Below, one piece after another: positions 46,916 through 59,300 of a stretch of 64,000 bases of DNA (position 1 is its first letter; every line of letters starts with the position of its first letter). The stretch is from assembly GCA_029747015.1 (NCBI GenBank), contig JAKOGI010000540.1:416501-480500 (forward strand), given 5' to 3'. The DNA comes from Carnegiea gigantea (Eukaryota > Streptophyta > Magnoliopsida > Caryophyllales > Cactaceae). The notes under the pieces were generated by a model. The model was not told the origin of the DNA, made no database searches, and saw only the letters and a program-made list of their open reading frames with translations. The translations under genes were made by a program, and so were the position numbers.

Positions 46916-48600
46916 GATGGCACACTTTCTTTATTTATAGGAATGGTGAAGGTTTGTCTATTAAGGAGAATGTGATTCATCTTCAATCTCAAAATGTTGA
47001 GGAGAGTCAACCTGAGAATGAGGTTTGTCCTCAATCTCATGCTCCCAAACATGCGGGTCAGTCTAAACGTCCGGAATCCCATCTCCAATGGAAAGTGGGA
47101 GTAATTTTCTCTCCGTGGTCAGGGTTCCATACCTCTTAGAGAAAGGAGGAAGGATTCATGGTCTCATACCTCTTAGAGAAAGGGGGAGGGACTTATCACC
47201 TAGGCAGACAAAATGAAGGTCCCAGGATCGAAAGGAGTGTGCATGGAAGAGTTCTTCAATGATATTTCTAAGTTAAAGAGGAAATGTTCATATGCACTTC
47301 CTTGGAAGTTGAGGAACTTACCTCTTATCAAGGGGTGATTGATTCACCAAATCACAAAGAGTAAATGAGTGCCATGAGGGATGAGAGTTTTTAAGATAAG
47401 AGGTCAGGCAAATTATTTAATCGATGAGTTCAGACCCTGCTACTCCTAGCCCCGGTTGCCCATTTAGACTTTAAGATGTTCGAAATGGATGAAAAGACTA
47501 CTTTCCTCAATGGTAATCTTAAGGAAGAGATTTATATAGACTAACCCATTAATTTTGATGTGTTGTCTTAGAAGGTCCATATATGGTCTTAAATAATCTT
47601 CCTGATCATATTTTAGCTTATCTATGATTTTAAAAGATCATCATGTGTATGTCAAAAGCTTAACATGGGGGGATTATGCTTCTTATCATGTACGTTAATG
47701 GCATACCATTGGCTGGGAACAACTTGGAGTTAGTCGAAGCTACTTAAAAGTGGTTATCCTATGTCTTTAAGATGAAGGACGAGGGTGACGCTAGGTATGT
47801 CCTAGAAGTGGAAATAAGTCAAAACCGTCCCAAGATGCATGCATCAAAAGGTCTTGGAATGATTTTGGATTTATAAATCCAAATCCGTAGGTACTCCAGT
47901 TGAGATGGGTTGATCATTTGCCTAAAACAGATGATGAAATAGAGACAACGAATTATGCTAGCGTCGTAAGAAGTTTAATATAAGCCATGTTATGTACACG
48001 GCGTGACATTTGATTTGTGGTTGATTTGGTACGTCATTATCAAAGTAATCTGGGTTTTGGTAAGTGACAAGCCATCAAGAAAGTCAAGCGCTACCTTTGT
48101 AGTACTGCTAACTTAGTCTTATGCTATCATAGGAGACATTAAGTCGAGATGATACTTAAAGGTCGACTGGGATGGTGGCCCGGATGAGTCTAGGTCAACC
48201 TTAGGGCGTGCCTTCATTTTTGGAAGAAGAGCTATGTCATAGTGCACTGAGGAGTAAAGCTGCACAACAATCTCAACTACAGAGGCAGATTGCGCGTCTT
48301 ATTACAATAGAGACAAAAACCGTTACCGTGAGGCATATATACACTAACAAAGTGATTATGCTCCCTTGACTGAACCTTTTCCTAGTGATGTGTTCGTTAA
48401 GTCTAGGAATTCATGACGTTTACTGCTTAGATGTGTCTTGCGATGGACGCGTTTCCTTGCAAATGAGCAAAATGCTCATGATTTGTTGTTGCATGTTAGG
48501 CATATTGAAATGTCACAGGCTTCTGATTAGCCAAGTCATACAGGCAATCGCCCTGACACTTGAGTAGTGGGCACGATGAGACTGAATCATATTGGCACTA
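46916..48600 (+). pseudogene. pol relic (linker, RT, RNase H end) of the outer Copia element
   Basis: The + strand shows, in order: a Glu/Ser/Pro-rich linker (47000-47080), ELTSYQGVIDSPNHKE (about 47310), and KMFEMDEKTTFLNGNLKEEI with the first RT Asp region (about 47475). MYVNGIPLAGNNLELVEAT, a YVDD-box relic, is near 47690, then FKMKDEGDARYVLEVEISQNRPKMHAS (about 47770), and LTEPFPSDVFVK near 48380, the usual RNase H tail. Many stops and frameshifts break it. Integrase and most of protease are absent, lost at the 46915/46916 junction. Confidence 0.75.
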
Positions 48601-48696
48601 GGTGTGCAATATTGATTACACACACTGGAAGTGTATGAGCAAAATAAATATAGTCGCCTTAGTGAGTCTAAGATGAGGCTCCAGGGAGTCGAGTAT

Positions 48697-50026
48697 TGTT
48701 AGGAAAAAACAGAGTTTTAATATTTATAAACCTCAAGTGCAAGGTGTATCATTGAGCACTCGGCGTATCGTCCGTAGAGAGTTGGGTTTTTAAGTACCAG
48801 AGCTAACTAAAACGTCTCAAGCTAGGCAAAACTGAAGGGAATAGAAAATAGAACTAAACTACTAAAGGGAAAACAAAATGACTATGATTAGACCTAAGAT
48901 AAACCAAGTAATCAAGTCAAGCTCAAACCTTCCCTAGCTATGCTAGCATTCAGAGTTGATGAGTCGCATCGTTAAGGCCACCTAAGTCGTCTCTCAAGGG
49001 TCAATATGCTAATCTAGTTGCTCTAACTACCTGTTTTTATGAGATTAGTTCAACTAAACTACTAGGTTGACAACCCTTTACCTAGCTAGCGATGAGACTA
49101 TTTTTATGTCCCAATCCCAACTATTCTCTCTACCCACACTAGACAACCGACCTCACCTCTCAGCATAAGTCAATTGCCCCAAAAAACAGATGAAAGCTCT
49201 TTCAAGCATTTCATTGAGCGCTTGGCAGGCGTGAAAGAAAATTCTAAATTCTAGGCATAAACAAGGTAGGGTTAGGGCATAAACAAAATTAATTAGCCAT
49301 CAAGGGCTAGCCACAATACAATCCAACACAAACTAATAACTGAACATCACAAACACATAAAAACCTAAACTAGCAAACAAGAACATGAACTTGAACAAGC
49401 GAAGAAAGAGAATGAAATAAATTAAATCTAAACAACTAAATAAACATGAATTAACAATGAAAACTAATCATTTAAACAGAACAAAACAAATACAAAAATT
49501 AAACAAACAAAACGTAAACAAGAACAACATATCAACTAAAGAGAGAAAAGGGAAGAAAACTTAGACTTGATTGATATAAGGAACTTGAAATCCAAAGGTT
49601 GAATCCAAGATTACAATCTTCAATCCTAATCTAATCCTCCTATTGAGGTTTTATTTGATAAACTAACCTAAAACCCAGTCTAAAAATCACCAGAGAGAAG
49701 CCAGAGCAATCCCCAAACAAAAATGCCAAAGGAGGGTTAAACAGAAAAATCGAGTAAACGGGCGAACAAGGGGGAGGCACGACTGTGCCACATGGCACGG
49801 CCCACCGTGCCACTTTTCTGGCACTGGCCCGGCCCCCCTATCGTCCCTTCTGGCCGACTTTTACTCTTCTTGCCCGTCTTCGCTCCTTTTCGCGAGATTT
49901 GCTCAATTTGAAGTTTTTTACCTACAAAAGCAAATAAAACAAATAAAAACTCTGAAAATTATATTATTATACGAGTTAAAATTAGGTTAAAGGGGCACGT
50001 AAAATACGATAAATTATCACCTAACA
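48697..50026 (-). repeat. 3' LTR of the gag-only element
   Basis: 1330 bp. Contains a GC-rich ggcacgactgtgccacatgg block (49786-49830), part of which is missing from the other LTR. Confidence 0.92.
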
Positions 50027-51338
50027 AATATCCCCACACGTACCTTTTGCTCGTCCTCGAGCAAAACAAAATAAAAACTAACCTAAGAACCTAACTCGCT
50101 GTCCTGGAAATCACCGTTGCATTTAGCCTATGTAATAAGCCCTTTAAACCCTTTGGTTCCCCCAAGTGGACGAGTGAGGTCTCATGAGGGTTTGCATAAA
50201 ATATGCCCACAAAATCTTGAAAAAGAAAAATAAGGGGAAAAAGGGGAACGAGAAAACACATAAAACAAAATAGATATACAAACAAGGCGCAAATGTATAG
50301 ACAAAGGGAAGACTGTACACATTCTAACCAACCAAATCACCAATGCAACGAAGATATTAGCCTGTATATAAACAAAGTGTACATCTCAAGACTCTCTATC
50401 CATATACATGACATCAAAGTCCCAACTTTTCACCCCACTGTACATCAAAGCTTGTAATCCATCCTAGTGCTCGGTGCGTAAGTGTATCATCATCCTAGGA
50501 CTCAAGCTTACCAAAATCAAACTCGTTCCCACCTGACTGACACATGCTGCATTATTAGCTTGTTAACACAGGAAGCAAGCTTTCTCAATTGTAATGTTGC
50601 CTCAAAGGATATCACCCAGTAGCAGTATTACCTCAAAGGATAACGCCCAGTAGCGCATGCCTCAAAGGGATACTTGTCATTCCTTGTTTTATGTTTTTCT
50701 TTTTCTCCTTTTTTTCATTTTTTTTAAATGCAGACAAATACTAAAGTAACGTGTCAAAAACAGGTGGGAGAGCCAATCATGGAAGACTAAGACTATAAGA
50801 TAATAATGATGGTATAGATAAGGATAGGATTACACATTGATAATGAACAATTGGGGTTAGAATTAGTGCCCAGAATGACACGCTAAGGACGAAGATCTAT
50901 CATGCACATCACATTCCTATACAAGCTAATAGTCAAAGTATAGGGGATTTAAGCTAATTAGAATAGTACGAAGCTTCCCCAAAGCCAAAAAGAAAAACTA
51001 TACAAAAGTGAAAAATTTTTGCAAAAATATGCATAGGGTATATGACTTCTCACCCCCACACCTAAATCTCACAATGTCCTTATTGAGAGCCAAGGAGTCA
51101 CAACCACCAACAGAACACATATATATACAACAGAAAGAAATCTACAGAAATAACTATACAAAAGTAAAATATAAATAAGAAAGGGTGAAAGCTATACATA
51201 CAAAATAAAAATAAAGAAAGAGAAAAGAGGGAATCAATTTACTAGGTTAGGTGTTGTGTGCATCTAAACTAGGCCTCACTAAGATGGTGCTTTAGGAGGC
51301 TGGAGGAGCATTAGCCACTCCTTCGAGTCTCTTAAGAC
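50027..51338 (-). other. 3' noncoding part of the gag-only element with PPT
   Basis: PPT at 50027-50042. A duplicated phrase (ctcaaaggatatcacccagtagcag / ctcaaaggataacgcccagtagcg) lies at 50611-50656. There are no ORFs worth calling. Confidence 0.6.
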
Positions 51339-52331
51339 TCACGACTTCAATTCGGACGCCGTCAAATCTCGTAAGAGCTTATCGTGTGCTTTTGCATGCA
51401 TCTCAAAGTGATGTAAGTAAGAGAACACTAGTAAAGATGTAGCAAATAGAGTTAGTGCTCTCTTAAACTTATCAAATGCCATAGAAAAGTCGAAATAATA
51501 ATCAAAGAAAGTAGGCCACTCAATTTTCCTAGGCATGTCCTCTAGGTATACACAATAAGTGTCCAAGGAGGGATTACACCCTCGAATGTCACCTGGGGAC
51601 TCATGGAATGCATGCAAGTGGGAGGGCATGGTGGAAAGTAAGGGGGATGAAATGGGGGTCAAGTCAAGTGGTTCGGTGCAAATTGGATCGATATGCTCAA
51701 TGCTAAGAGCGGCGCCAACCACTAAACTATCATCACACAACTCCTCGAAAGGAGCCTCTTTAAGATATGGCTTAACTAATGTAAGTCCGCCTGACCAAGA
51801 AAGGAAAACATCTTCTACAGAACTAGCATCACCCCGAGAAGTCTCGCCCATCTCTAACCCTGTGCACTGAGCTAAAGGAAGGGGAGAAGCAAGTAAGATT
51901 GCGTCACTAACACTAGTGTCCGTAGGTGTGCTAGAAAAGGATGGAGCAACAAATGTCAATGGGGTCAAGGGAGGGTCAAACACTTCCCCTAGGTCGGTCA
52001 AAGGTACATCATCAATAACATTAGACTCTAGGGGAAGGGAAGACTCATAATCATCATAGAGACGACCCTCAAGTCTAGGGCAAGGTAAACTAGGGTCAGT
52101 CTCATGCAATAAACCGCACTCTCTCACCTTAATAACAAAGCGCTCATGTTGTTCATTTATTGTCCCTATCATGGCATCAAGTCTAGCATAATATTTATCG
52201 GAAACATCATAATAAGGACAAGAATTTACATCGTGGTCAAAAGATGAACAATAAGAGCACAAGAGGAGAATAGGCGTGCAAATCATAGGAAATGGGCGAA
52301 GGGCACTCAAAAGACTCGCTAGCAATCTCAT
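51339..52331 (-). CDS. Gag-like protein of the gag-only element
   Basis: 330 codons open. Near the N terminus a CCHC knuckle CSYCSSFDHDVNSC (CX2CX4HX4C) is followed by YYDVSDKYYARLDAMIGTIN, then a Pro/Ser/Leu-rich and acidic region. There is no protease, integrase or RT motif. The knuckle lies at the start of the ORF rather than the end, so the capsid part expected upstream is missing or lies beyond the listed start (52332-52450 has frame breaks and a 42-bp duplication). The ORF stays open although the LTRs have diverged, which may reflect selection on mobile copies. The product is probably RNA-binding; it would need pol from another element. Confidence 0.6.
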   Translation of the reverse strand: MRLLASLLSALRPFPMICTPILLLCSYCSSFDHDVNSCPYYDVSDKYYARLDAMIGTINEQHERFVIKVRECGLLHETDPSLPCPRLEGRLYDDYESSLPLESNVIDDVPLTDLGEVFDPPLTPLTFVAPSFSSTPTDTSVSDAILLASPLPLAQCTGLEMGETSRGDASSVEDVFLSWSGGLTLVKPYLKEAPFEELCDDSLVVGAALSIEHIDPICTEPLDLTPISSPLLSTMPSHLHAFHESPGDIRGCNPSLDTYCVYLEDMPRKIEWPTFFDYYFDFSMAFDKFKRALTLFATSLLVFSYLHHFEMHAKAHDKLLRDLTASELKS

Positions 52332-52358
52332 AGTGCCATTGATACCGAGTTAAGGACT

Positions 52359-52442
52359 CAAATAAGTTCCACATGTCATCAATGCCTAAAAAACACATAC
52401 CAAATAAGTTCCACATATCATCAATGCCTAAAAAACACATAC
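52359..52442 (-). repeat. Perfect-register 42-bp tandem duplication
   Basis: caaataagttccacatgtca... at 52359 and again at 52401 with one difference (atgtca/atatca). It lies just upstream of the gag-like ORF. As 42 is a multiple of 3, it adds codons rather than shifting the frame. Confidence 0.88.
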
Positions 52443-52731
52443 CACCATAACACATGGACTCAAGGATGGCTCGGGTCTCATGTGTTATCCACTCAAGTAC
52501 AACATCACATATTTCCTATTTTTCATACTTAAAAAGCACATATTGAGTACGGTAATCATTTAATCGAGACAAATATTATCAAAAAGGTTCATGCTCAAAT
52601 TAAGGTAAATGAAAAATAGACATTTCGATTTTTTTCAAATTTTTGATTTTTAAATTTTTTTTGGATTTATTTTTTTTAAAAAAGGCCTAGCCTCAAATGC
52701 TCAAATAAACCCCAATATTGAAAAACGCCAA

Positions 52732-52754
52732 CTTCTCGACAATGGCGCCAAAAA
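52732..52754 (-). other. Primer-binding site, tRNA-Asp type
   Basis: The - strand reads tttttggcgccattgtcgag just after the LTR end. TGGCGCC plus gttgtcg-like bases match the 3' end of plant tRNA-Asp with a few mismatches. Confidence 0.75.
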
Positions 52755-52756
52755 CT

Positions 52757-54052
52757 TGTTAGGGAAAAACAGAGTTTTAATATTTATAAACCCCAGGTGC
52801 AGGGTGTATCGTTGAGTACTCAGGGTGTCATCCGCAGAGAGTTGGGTTTTCAAGTACCAAAGCAAACTAAAGCGTCTCAAAATAGGCAAAACTGAAGGGG
52901 ATAGAAAATCGAACTAAACTACTAAAGGAAAACAAAAGGACTATGATTAGACCCAAGACAAACCAAGTACTCACATCAAGCCCAAACCTTCCCTAGTTAT
53001 ACTAGCATTCAGAGTTGATCAGTTGCATCGTTAAGGCCACCTAAGCCCTCTCTCAAGGGTTAATAGGCTAATCTAGTTGCTCTAACTACCAATTTTCAGA
53101 GGATTAGTTTAACTGAACTGCTAGGTTGACAACCCTTGACCTAGCTAGCGACAAGACTATTTTCATGTCCCAATCCCAACTATTCTCTCTACCCACACTA
53201 GACAATCGACCTCACCTCTCAGCATAAGTCAATTGCCCCAAAACACGGATGAAAGCTCTTTCAAGTATTTCATCGAGCACTTGGCGGGCGTGAAAAAAAT
53301 CTCTAAATTCTAGGCATAAACAAGGTAGGGTTGGGGCATAAACAATATTAATTAGCCATTAAGGACTAGCCACAATCCAATCCAACACATACTAACAACT
53401 AAACATCACAAACACATGAAAACCTAAACTAGCAAATAAGAACATGAACTTGAATAAGAGAAGATAGAGAATGAAATAAATCAAATCTAAACAACTAAAT
53501 AAACATGAATTAAAAATGAAAACTAAACATTTAACTAAACAAAACAAATACAAGAATTAAACTAACAAAACGTAAACAAGAACAACATATGAACTACAGA
53601 GAGAAAAGGGAAGAAAACTTAGACTTGATTGATAGAAGGAACTTGAAATCCAAAAGTTGAATCCAAGATTACAATCCTCAATCCTAATCTAATCCTTCTA
53701 TTAAGGTTTTATTTGATAAACTAACCTAAAACCTAATATAAAAATCACCAGAGAGAAGCCGGAGCGACCCCCAAATAAAAACGCCAAAGGAGGGTTAAAT
53801 AGAAAAATCGAGCGAACGGGCGAACAGGGGGGAGGCACAACCATGCCACGTGGGCTCGGCCCCCTATCGTCCCTTCTTGCCGGCTTTTGCTCTTTTTGCC
53901 CGTCTTCGCTCTTTTTCGCGACGTTTGCTCGATTTGAAGTTTATTACCTACAAAAGTAAATAAAACAAATAAAAACTCTAAAGATTATGTTATTATACGA
54001 GTTAAAATTAGGTAAAAGTGGTACATAAAATACGACAAATTATCACCTAACA
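52757..54052 (-). repeat. 5' LTR of the gag-only element
   Basis: 1296 bp with ends as in the partner LTR. Confidence 0.92.
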
Positions 54053-54057
54053 AGTAT

Positions 54058-54748
54058 GAAATAAGTTTTTATATTGAAGTCTTAAAACCCGAATCTTGAG
54101 TGTTAGGTTTAACATTCAGTATGTTAATCTAGTGGCTCATGTTAGATTTGTTGGGTGAAAATCTAGACTGATGATTCGCATGGCATAAAGAGTGATGTAC
54201 CTAGATGAGTGGGAGTCATGCCATGACACACATTTCATACTATGTGTGCTTATAAGATAACCCATACATGGAGTGACAATTGACTTCCCTATCTCTTGTC
54301 ACTATGTGACCCTATGGACGATTACCCTTCGACTTAAAGCCATGATATGAAGTCGAAGCTTGATGATGCTACCTTAATGTGTTTCTTAAAGGCCATGATG
54401 TATACGATTCAGCGAAAACACATTACGAAAGCAGTCAAACTGAGATGGAATTTCATGAGTATTTAAGGAAAAATCTATCCATCATCCCCATATCAACCCA
54501 AGCGATTATATTGAGTGTATAATCATATGATATATCATATAGCATAAAGGGACTATGTATGCCGCTGGTGATACTGAGGATAATTTGGGGTATCGTATTT
54601 TGTGAAAGTGTTATGTCAGTTAAATGGCGACTTGATATAACACTACTTATTTATTTTTGATCGCACACTCCATTTCCAGTATGAAGTGTGAGGAAATTTA
54701 TTGGCGGAGAGACATAGGATTTGTGGTCTATGTGACCGAGGGGAAGCT
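54058..54748 (+). other. 3' noncoding part of the outer Copia element
   Basis: No coding signal. It ends in the PPT gaccgaggggaagc immediately before the 3' LTR. Confidence 0.65.
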
Positions 54749-55107
54749 GTTGACTAAAGAATAATGGTCATGTTATGGCACAATAATCTCCCACTATTAC
54801 ATTGATTACAAAGTTATTAATTGAGTATTAATCAGCTGAATTAATCCCCTAATTCCGTTACAAGCTATGTGCTATTATATAAAGGGGATAAGCACTTAAG
54901 GAATGATATATGATTAAGAAACTATCATTCTTAGTTCAACACTCTTTCCGCCCTGTCCCTCACACTAAATCTAGCCATCCACGAGATTTGAGTTGGGTTG
55001 TGAATCTCACCGGTGACTCTAGTAGCCACTAGGTTCGTGGCCAACATTCAACAGACGAGATCCAGGCAATATTTTCGCATCAAGGTAAGTCCTTATAGTT
55101 TCCAACA
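54749..55107 (+). repeat. 3' LTR of the outer Copia element
   Basis: 359 bp, TATA box tatataaa near 54876. It keeps the 83-bp block (atcattcttagttcaacact onward) missing from the 5' LTR. Confidence 0.9.
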
Positions 55108-55212
55108 GTTATATCTGGAACTAGTAAAAATAGAAATTCATGGCCTAAAGCCAAGCAAGGAAGAGGTACAAAGATGAGACAAGTATTATGAGATATATTA
55201 TACTGAATATAA

Positions 55213-55295
55213 GAAGGCGGCTAATCCAAGTAGGCTCTATTCACATGTGTGAATGTGGGAAGGTGGCTAATCCAAGTAGGCTCTATTCACATGTG
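55213..55295. repeat. 46-bp tandem duplication
   Basis: gaaggYggctaatccaagta ggctctattcacatgtg occurs at 55213 and 55259, just outside the Copia nest. Confidence 0.88.
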
Positions 55296-56311
55296 AGATT
55301 CAGTTTAACCCCGTCAGATGACAGTACAGCTATTCCAACAATGTATAGTGACGTCATCCCTTCAGATTATCATGTTTCAGATATGAAGCAATTTCTAATA
55401 TACAAAAGTGTTTGGTTGGGGGAAAATAATTTTTTGGAAAAATAACTTTTATAATTTTACATTGTTTCATATAGCAATGAACGGAAAACTATTTTCATGA
55501 AAATTATTTTAGCCCCAAGGAGAAAACCAATTTCCATTTTGAAATGAAAGGAAATTGATTTTCCTTCTTCAACTCTCTAGATGATGCAACCATCCGAAAT
55601 TCAGGTATAAAATCGGACTTTAATAGTTTAGTTTGAAACTTGACTATCCAATGGGAAAGATCAAAATATGCTCAAATCTAAATTTTGTGCTCAACATTCT
55701 TTCACTTAGCCAACATTTATCTTCGCCATGATAGTTCAATCAATATTTTCTACTACTTAAATAATTCAGTTGACATTTTTCACAAGCAAAACAATTTCAA
55801 CGGCTTCGATTGGAACTTGATTATTGGGTAAGAAATATTAAATTAGCTCAAATCCATATTTTGAGCTTAATATTCTTTCATTTGGTCAATAATTATCCCC
55901 AACATGACAATTCAATCGATATTTTTTACCTTATAAACAATTAAATTGATGTTTTTGCTACTAAAATAATTTCAATGGTTTAGATCGAAACTTGGTTATT
56001 AAATGGTAAAGATGAAAATGGCGCTCAATCCAAATTTTAAGGTCAATATTCCTTCATTTGGTCAACACTTTTTCTTCACCGAGATAATTTAGTCGGTATT
56101 TTTTGCCACTTAAATAATTTAGTTGATATTTTTTGCCAATAAAATAATTTCAATGGTTGATCAAGACTTGAATATCGGATAGGAAAGTTTAAAATAAATT
56201 AAAATTCAAAATTTGAACTTGACATTCCTTTATTTGGTCCACATTTAACTCCACTAAGATAATTCAGTCGACATTTTTCACTACTTCAATAATTCAGTAG
56301 ATGTTATTTAC

Positions 56312-59300
56312 AAAAAACTACACAAAGGTACCCTAACTTATGTGGAAACTATTTTAAGGCCCTCTAGTTTTTAAAACTAATTCTAGGGTACCTTAAATAG
56401 TGATGTAACTATTTGTATGGTGTAATTCTGGTCCGTGGTTGAACGGAAATGTGCCTGGGCAAAAATACCCTTGTTAAACGTGCGCAGTTCTTCAAGAAAA
56501 ATAAATCACTCAAATAACCTCCCGTCTACTGTCTATGAACTGAGCATGCCTCTCTCCTTGTCTCTCTTTCTCTCTCTCACTCTCCTTGTCTCTATTGTTG
56601 TTGCATGCGTGGAATTGGTGGTGAAACAGCTTGAAAACACCATTGACGAGAAAAAGAAGATTGAAGGTAGCTGTTGAAGGTGTGACAATGGTAAGTGGAC
56701 CTTTAAATTTGAAAAATTTACAGTTTTTTTGATATATTTCATGATGGACATTACATGTAGGTATGCGTGATGCAAAAAAAATTAGAGTTTGATGTTGTGG
56801 GTTGGTTTGTTAGTTTAGTTGATGATGTAAAAAATTCAAATTTATGAACAGATTTGTGAAGAAATTTTGAGAATTTTGAGTTTTAGAGTTTTTAGAAAGG
56901 GGATTATGATTTGTCTGAAAGTATGACTGAGTGTTGTTGATGTTGTTTAGTTTGATATTTGCCTGTAATTTATGTTTGAATTTGTACTTCCTTGATATTG
57001 TCCTTAAAATAGGGTAAGGACATTAGGGACTTAGTTGTTCATTACAAGCATAAACTCATTAGAATTATGGACGTTGAGATGGAGAAGTACAATTGCATTG
57101 ATTTGTTTAGAGATCAGGGCTAGAGTTTCCTAAGTATGCTGGATTCAAATAACATCCCCCAAATAAGGAATACCAGATATGGCATTTGAACATTGATGGT
57201 GATTGGGTTAGGTTAACCAAATTCTGGGAAGATGTAAGGAATAAGTGTATTCCCATATATATGTATGATCTGAAGAAGCCCTTTGATAATCAGAAACATG
57301 TTGAAAGCCTTGACAAAATAAGTGCCTCTGTTGCACAATCATTGTCTCAAATAGTTGCAGTTGAATATAAAAAAATGTGAGAAAGGTGAGTGGTGTGGAG
57401 GATATGACTGATAGTCAAGTTGTAGTTGAATCTAAACAGAATGTGAGAATGGTGAGTGTGCAGGATTTGACTGATAGTCAAGCAAACATAAGGGCAGACA
57501 GTTTAATAGTGAGCCCTATTGTTCCCCTTGTTAAACATGTGCTTCATAGACCAGTGATAAGAGCTCTTACTAATTCCCTTGCTAAGCCCCCACCAAGTTC
57601 CCAACCTAGGCCTTGTGAGTTCAAAGCCAAAAATTCAAGGTCTGTTACTTTCATTACCTGGGCTTACCAAGGGCCTGCTAAGAACCTAATTTTTTCAAGC
57701 ATATGCCCATTTGTGTTGGTCCTCCACTTGCAACATTCAAATAATTTTGCATGCCTTTGATTAGGATAGATGCCTGCCATCTTAAAGGGGTGTATAGGGG
57801 AGTGTTACTCATTACAATGGCTCTAGATGGCAATAATGGATAGTTCCCATTAGCTTATGCTGTCGTTGAGAAGGAAAATAAGGACGAGTGGATTTTTTTG
57901 TTTTTTTTTGGTCTGGCCTAGTAAGAGCTCTTGATGTAGTTGAGAACCAGTCCATGTATACCATCATATCTGATAGACACAAGGTAAGCTTGTGTTGTTT
58001 CTTTATAAATTGATTTGTAATATAGGCTATTTCACTTACTTGTTCATTATTTTGTTGTGTTTAGGAAATTATAGAGGCCTTGAGAAATGTTATGCCTGCT
58101 GCTTCAAGGAGAACATGTGTCCTCCATTACTATAAAAATTTTACTGCACTTTATCTAAGTCTGTCTAAACAGTACATACTCTTGTTTTTTACTTCATTAA
58201 ATTAGGAATGTACATTAGAAAGCATTGGCAGAGAGAACTATTGTTTATTGTTCACTTGTTAGGTGTATGGTTTCATGCCTTTTTCTACATTGCTGCAAAT
58301 GCCTATGCCCCATTTGTACATGAGAAAGCAATAGAAAAAGTCAAGGGGAAAGACCCCAGAGCTTATCATTGGTTAAGAGACAATGAGAAGTTAGAACTGT
58401 GGGCTAGGTTTAAGTTTGATACCAATCTTAAATGTAATGATAATACCAATAATTTTGTTAAAAGCTTCAATCATGCAATTGTCAAGTTTAGAAGTTTGCC
58501 TATTTTAACCATACTTGAGGGAATCAAGAAACTCATTGGGAGTAGGTTTGTCAAGAGATTTGAAAGGTCAAAAAAATGGAATCACAAGCTTGATCCATAT
58601 GTGCGTAAGAAGTTGCTTATGACAGAGATGGAGAGTAGGAACTGCACACATCTAGTACATGCAGGGCAAGGAGAGTTTGATGTGACGGAAGGGTATACCA
58701 ACTTCACAGTGAGGTTATAAGACAAGTTCTGTGATTGTAGAAAATGACAACTTACTGGCCTCCCTTGTAAACATGCTGTAAGGTGCATTTTCAGGATGAA
58801 GCAACAGTTGGAAGACTATGCGGAAGACTGCTTCACTGTAGAGAAATATAGAAATCTTTACAACCACATTGTTCATCCTATTGCAGCTCCACAAATGTGG
58901 GAAAAGAGAAATTTGCCTGATTTAGACCCACCCTATGCTTAAAGGAAAATAGGCAGGCCACCAGAGCATAAAAGAAGAGAGTCCATGAATACCCCTTTAC
59001 CTGAATCTCAGTAACAGCAACTCTCACACAATGCACTTAGGTCTGGCACTACCAGGTATTAGTTTCGCCTCTGATTTTGGTTAATTAGCCTCACCAATAT
59101 GTGTTAACTAATATCATTTGTTTTATTGTCACAGGTGTAAAACATGTAAGCACCTTGGCCATAATGCTGTAACCTATGGGATGCCAAGAGATGAGCATGA
59201 TAGACTGTTAACCAAAAGAAAGAGGATACCCACAGAAGACAGGGTTCTTAAACCTTGGGGCAGGCCAAAGAAGCAGAATCCAGCCACTTTAACACCAACG

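Larger units (their letters stand above)
48697..54052 (-). mobile_element. Gag-only LTR retrotransposon (TR-GAG type), Gypsy-like PBS
   Basis: Direct LTRs 48697-50026 and 52757-54052, TGTTAGG...CCTAACA, flanked by a perfect 5-bp duplication agtat (48692-48696 and 54053-54057). Beside the right LTR the - strand has tggcgccattgtcgag, a tRNA-Asp-type PBS used by Athila/Tat-like Gypsy elements. Beside the left LTR it has the purine tract gtgtggggatatt. The element runs right to left. The 2.7-kb interior carries one long ORF, a gag-like protein, and no pol. It sits in the 3' noncoding part of the outer Copia element. The LTRs differ by several percent plus an approximately 34-bp indel, so it is older than the Sirevirus-type insertion. 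Confidence 0.92.
32556..55107 (+). mobile_element. Outer Copia retrotransposon, split by two younger LTR elements
   Basis: LTRs at 32556-32831 and 54749-55107 share tgttgac...tccaaca and most of their length. The sites gctat (32551-32555) and gttat (55108-55112) are a target duplication with one transition. PBS tggtatcagag follows the 5' LTR; a purine tract cgaggggaagc precedes the 3' LTR. Interior on the + strand: a 2.6-kb leader, gag relic (to 36125), [Sirevirus-type insertion], pol relic (46916-48600), [gag-only element], 3' noncoding DNA. Removing both insertions leaves about 6.4 kb. Integrase is missing entirely (see junction at 46915). Confidence 0.88.
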
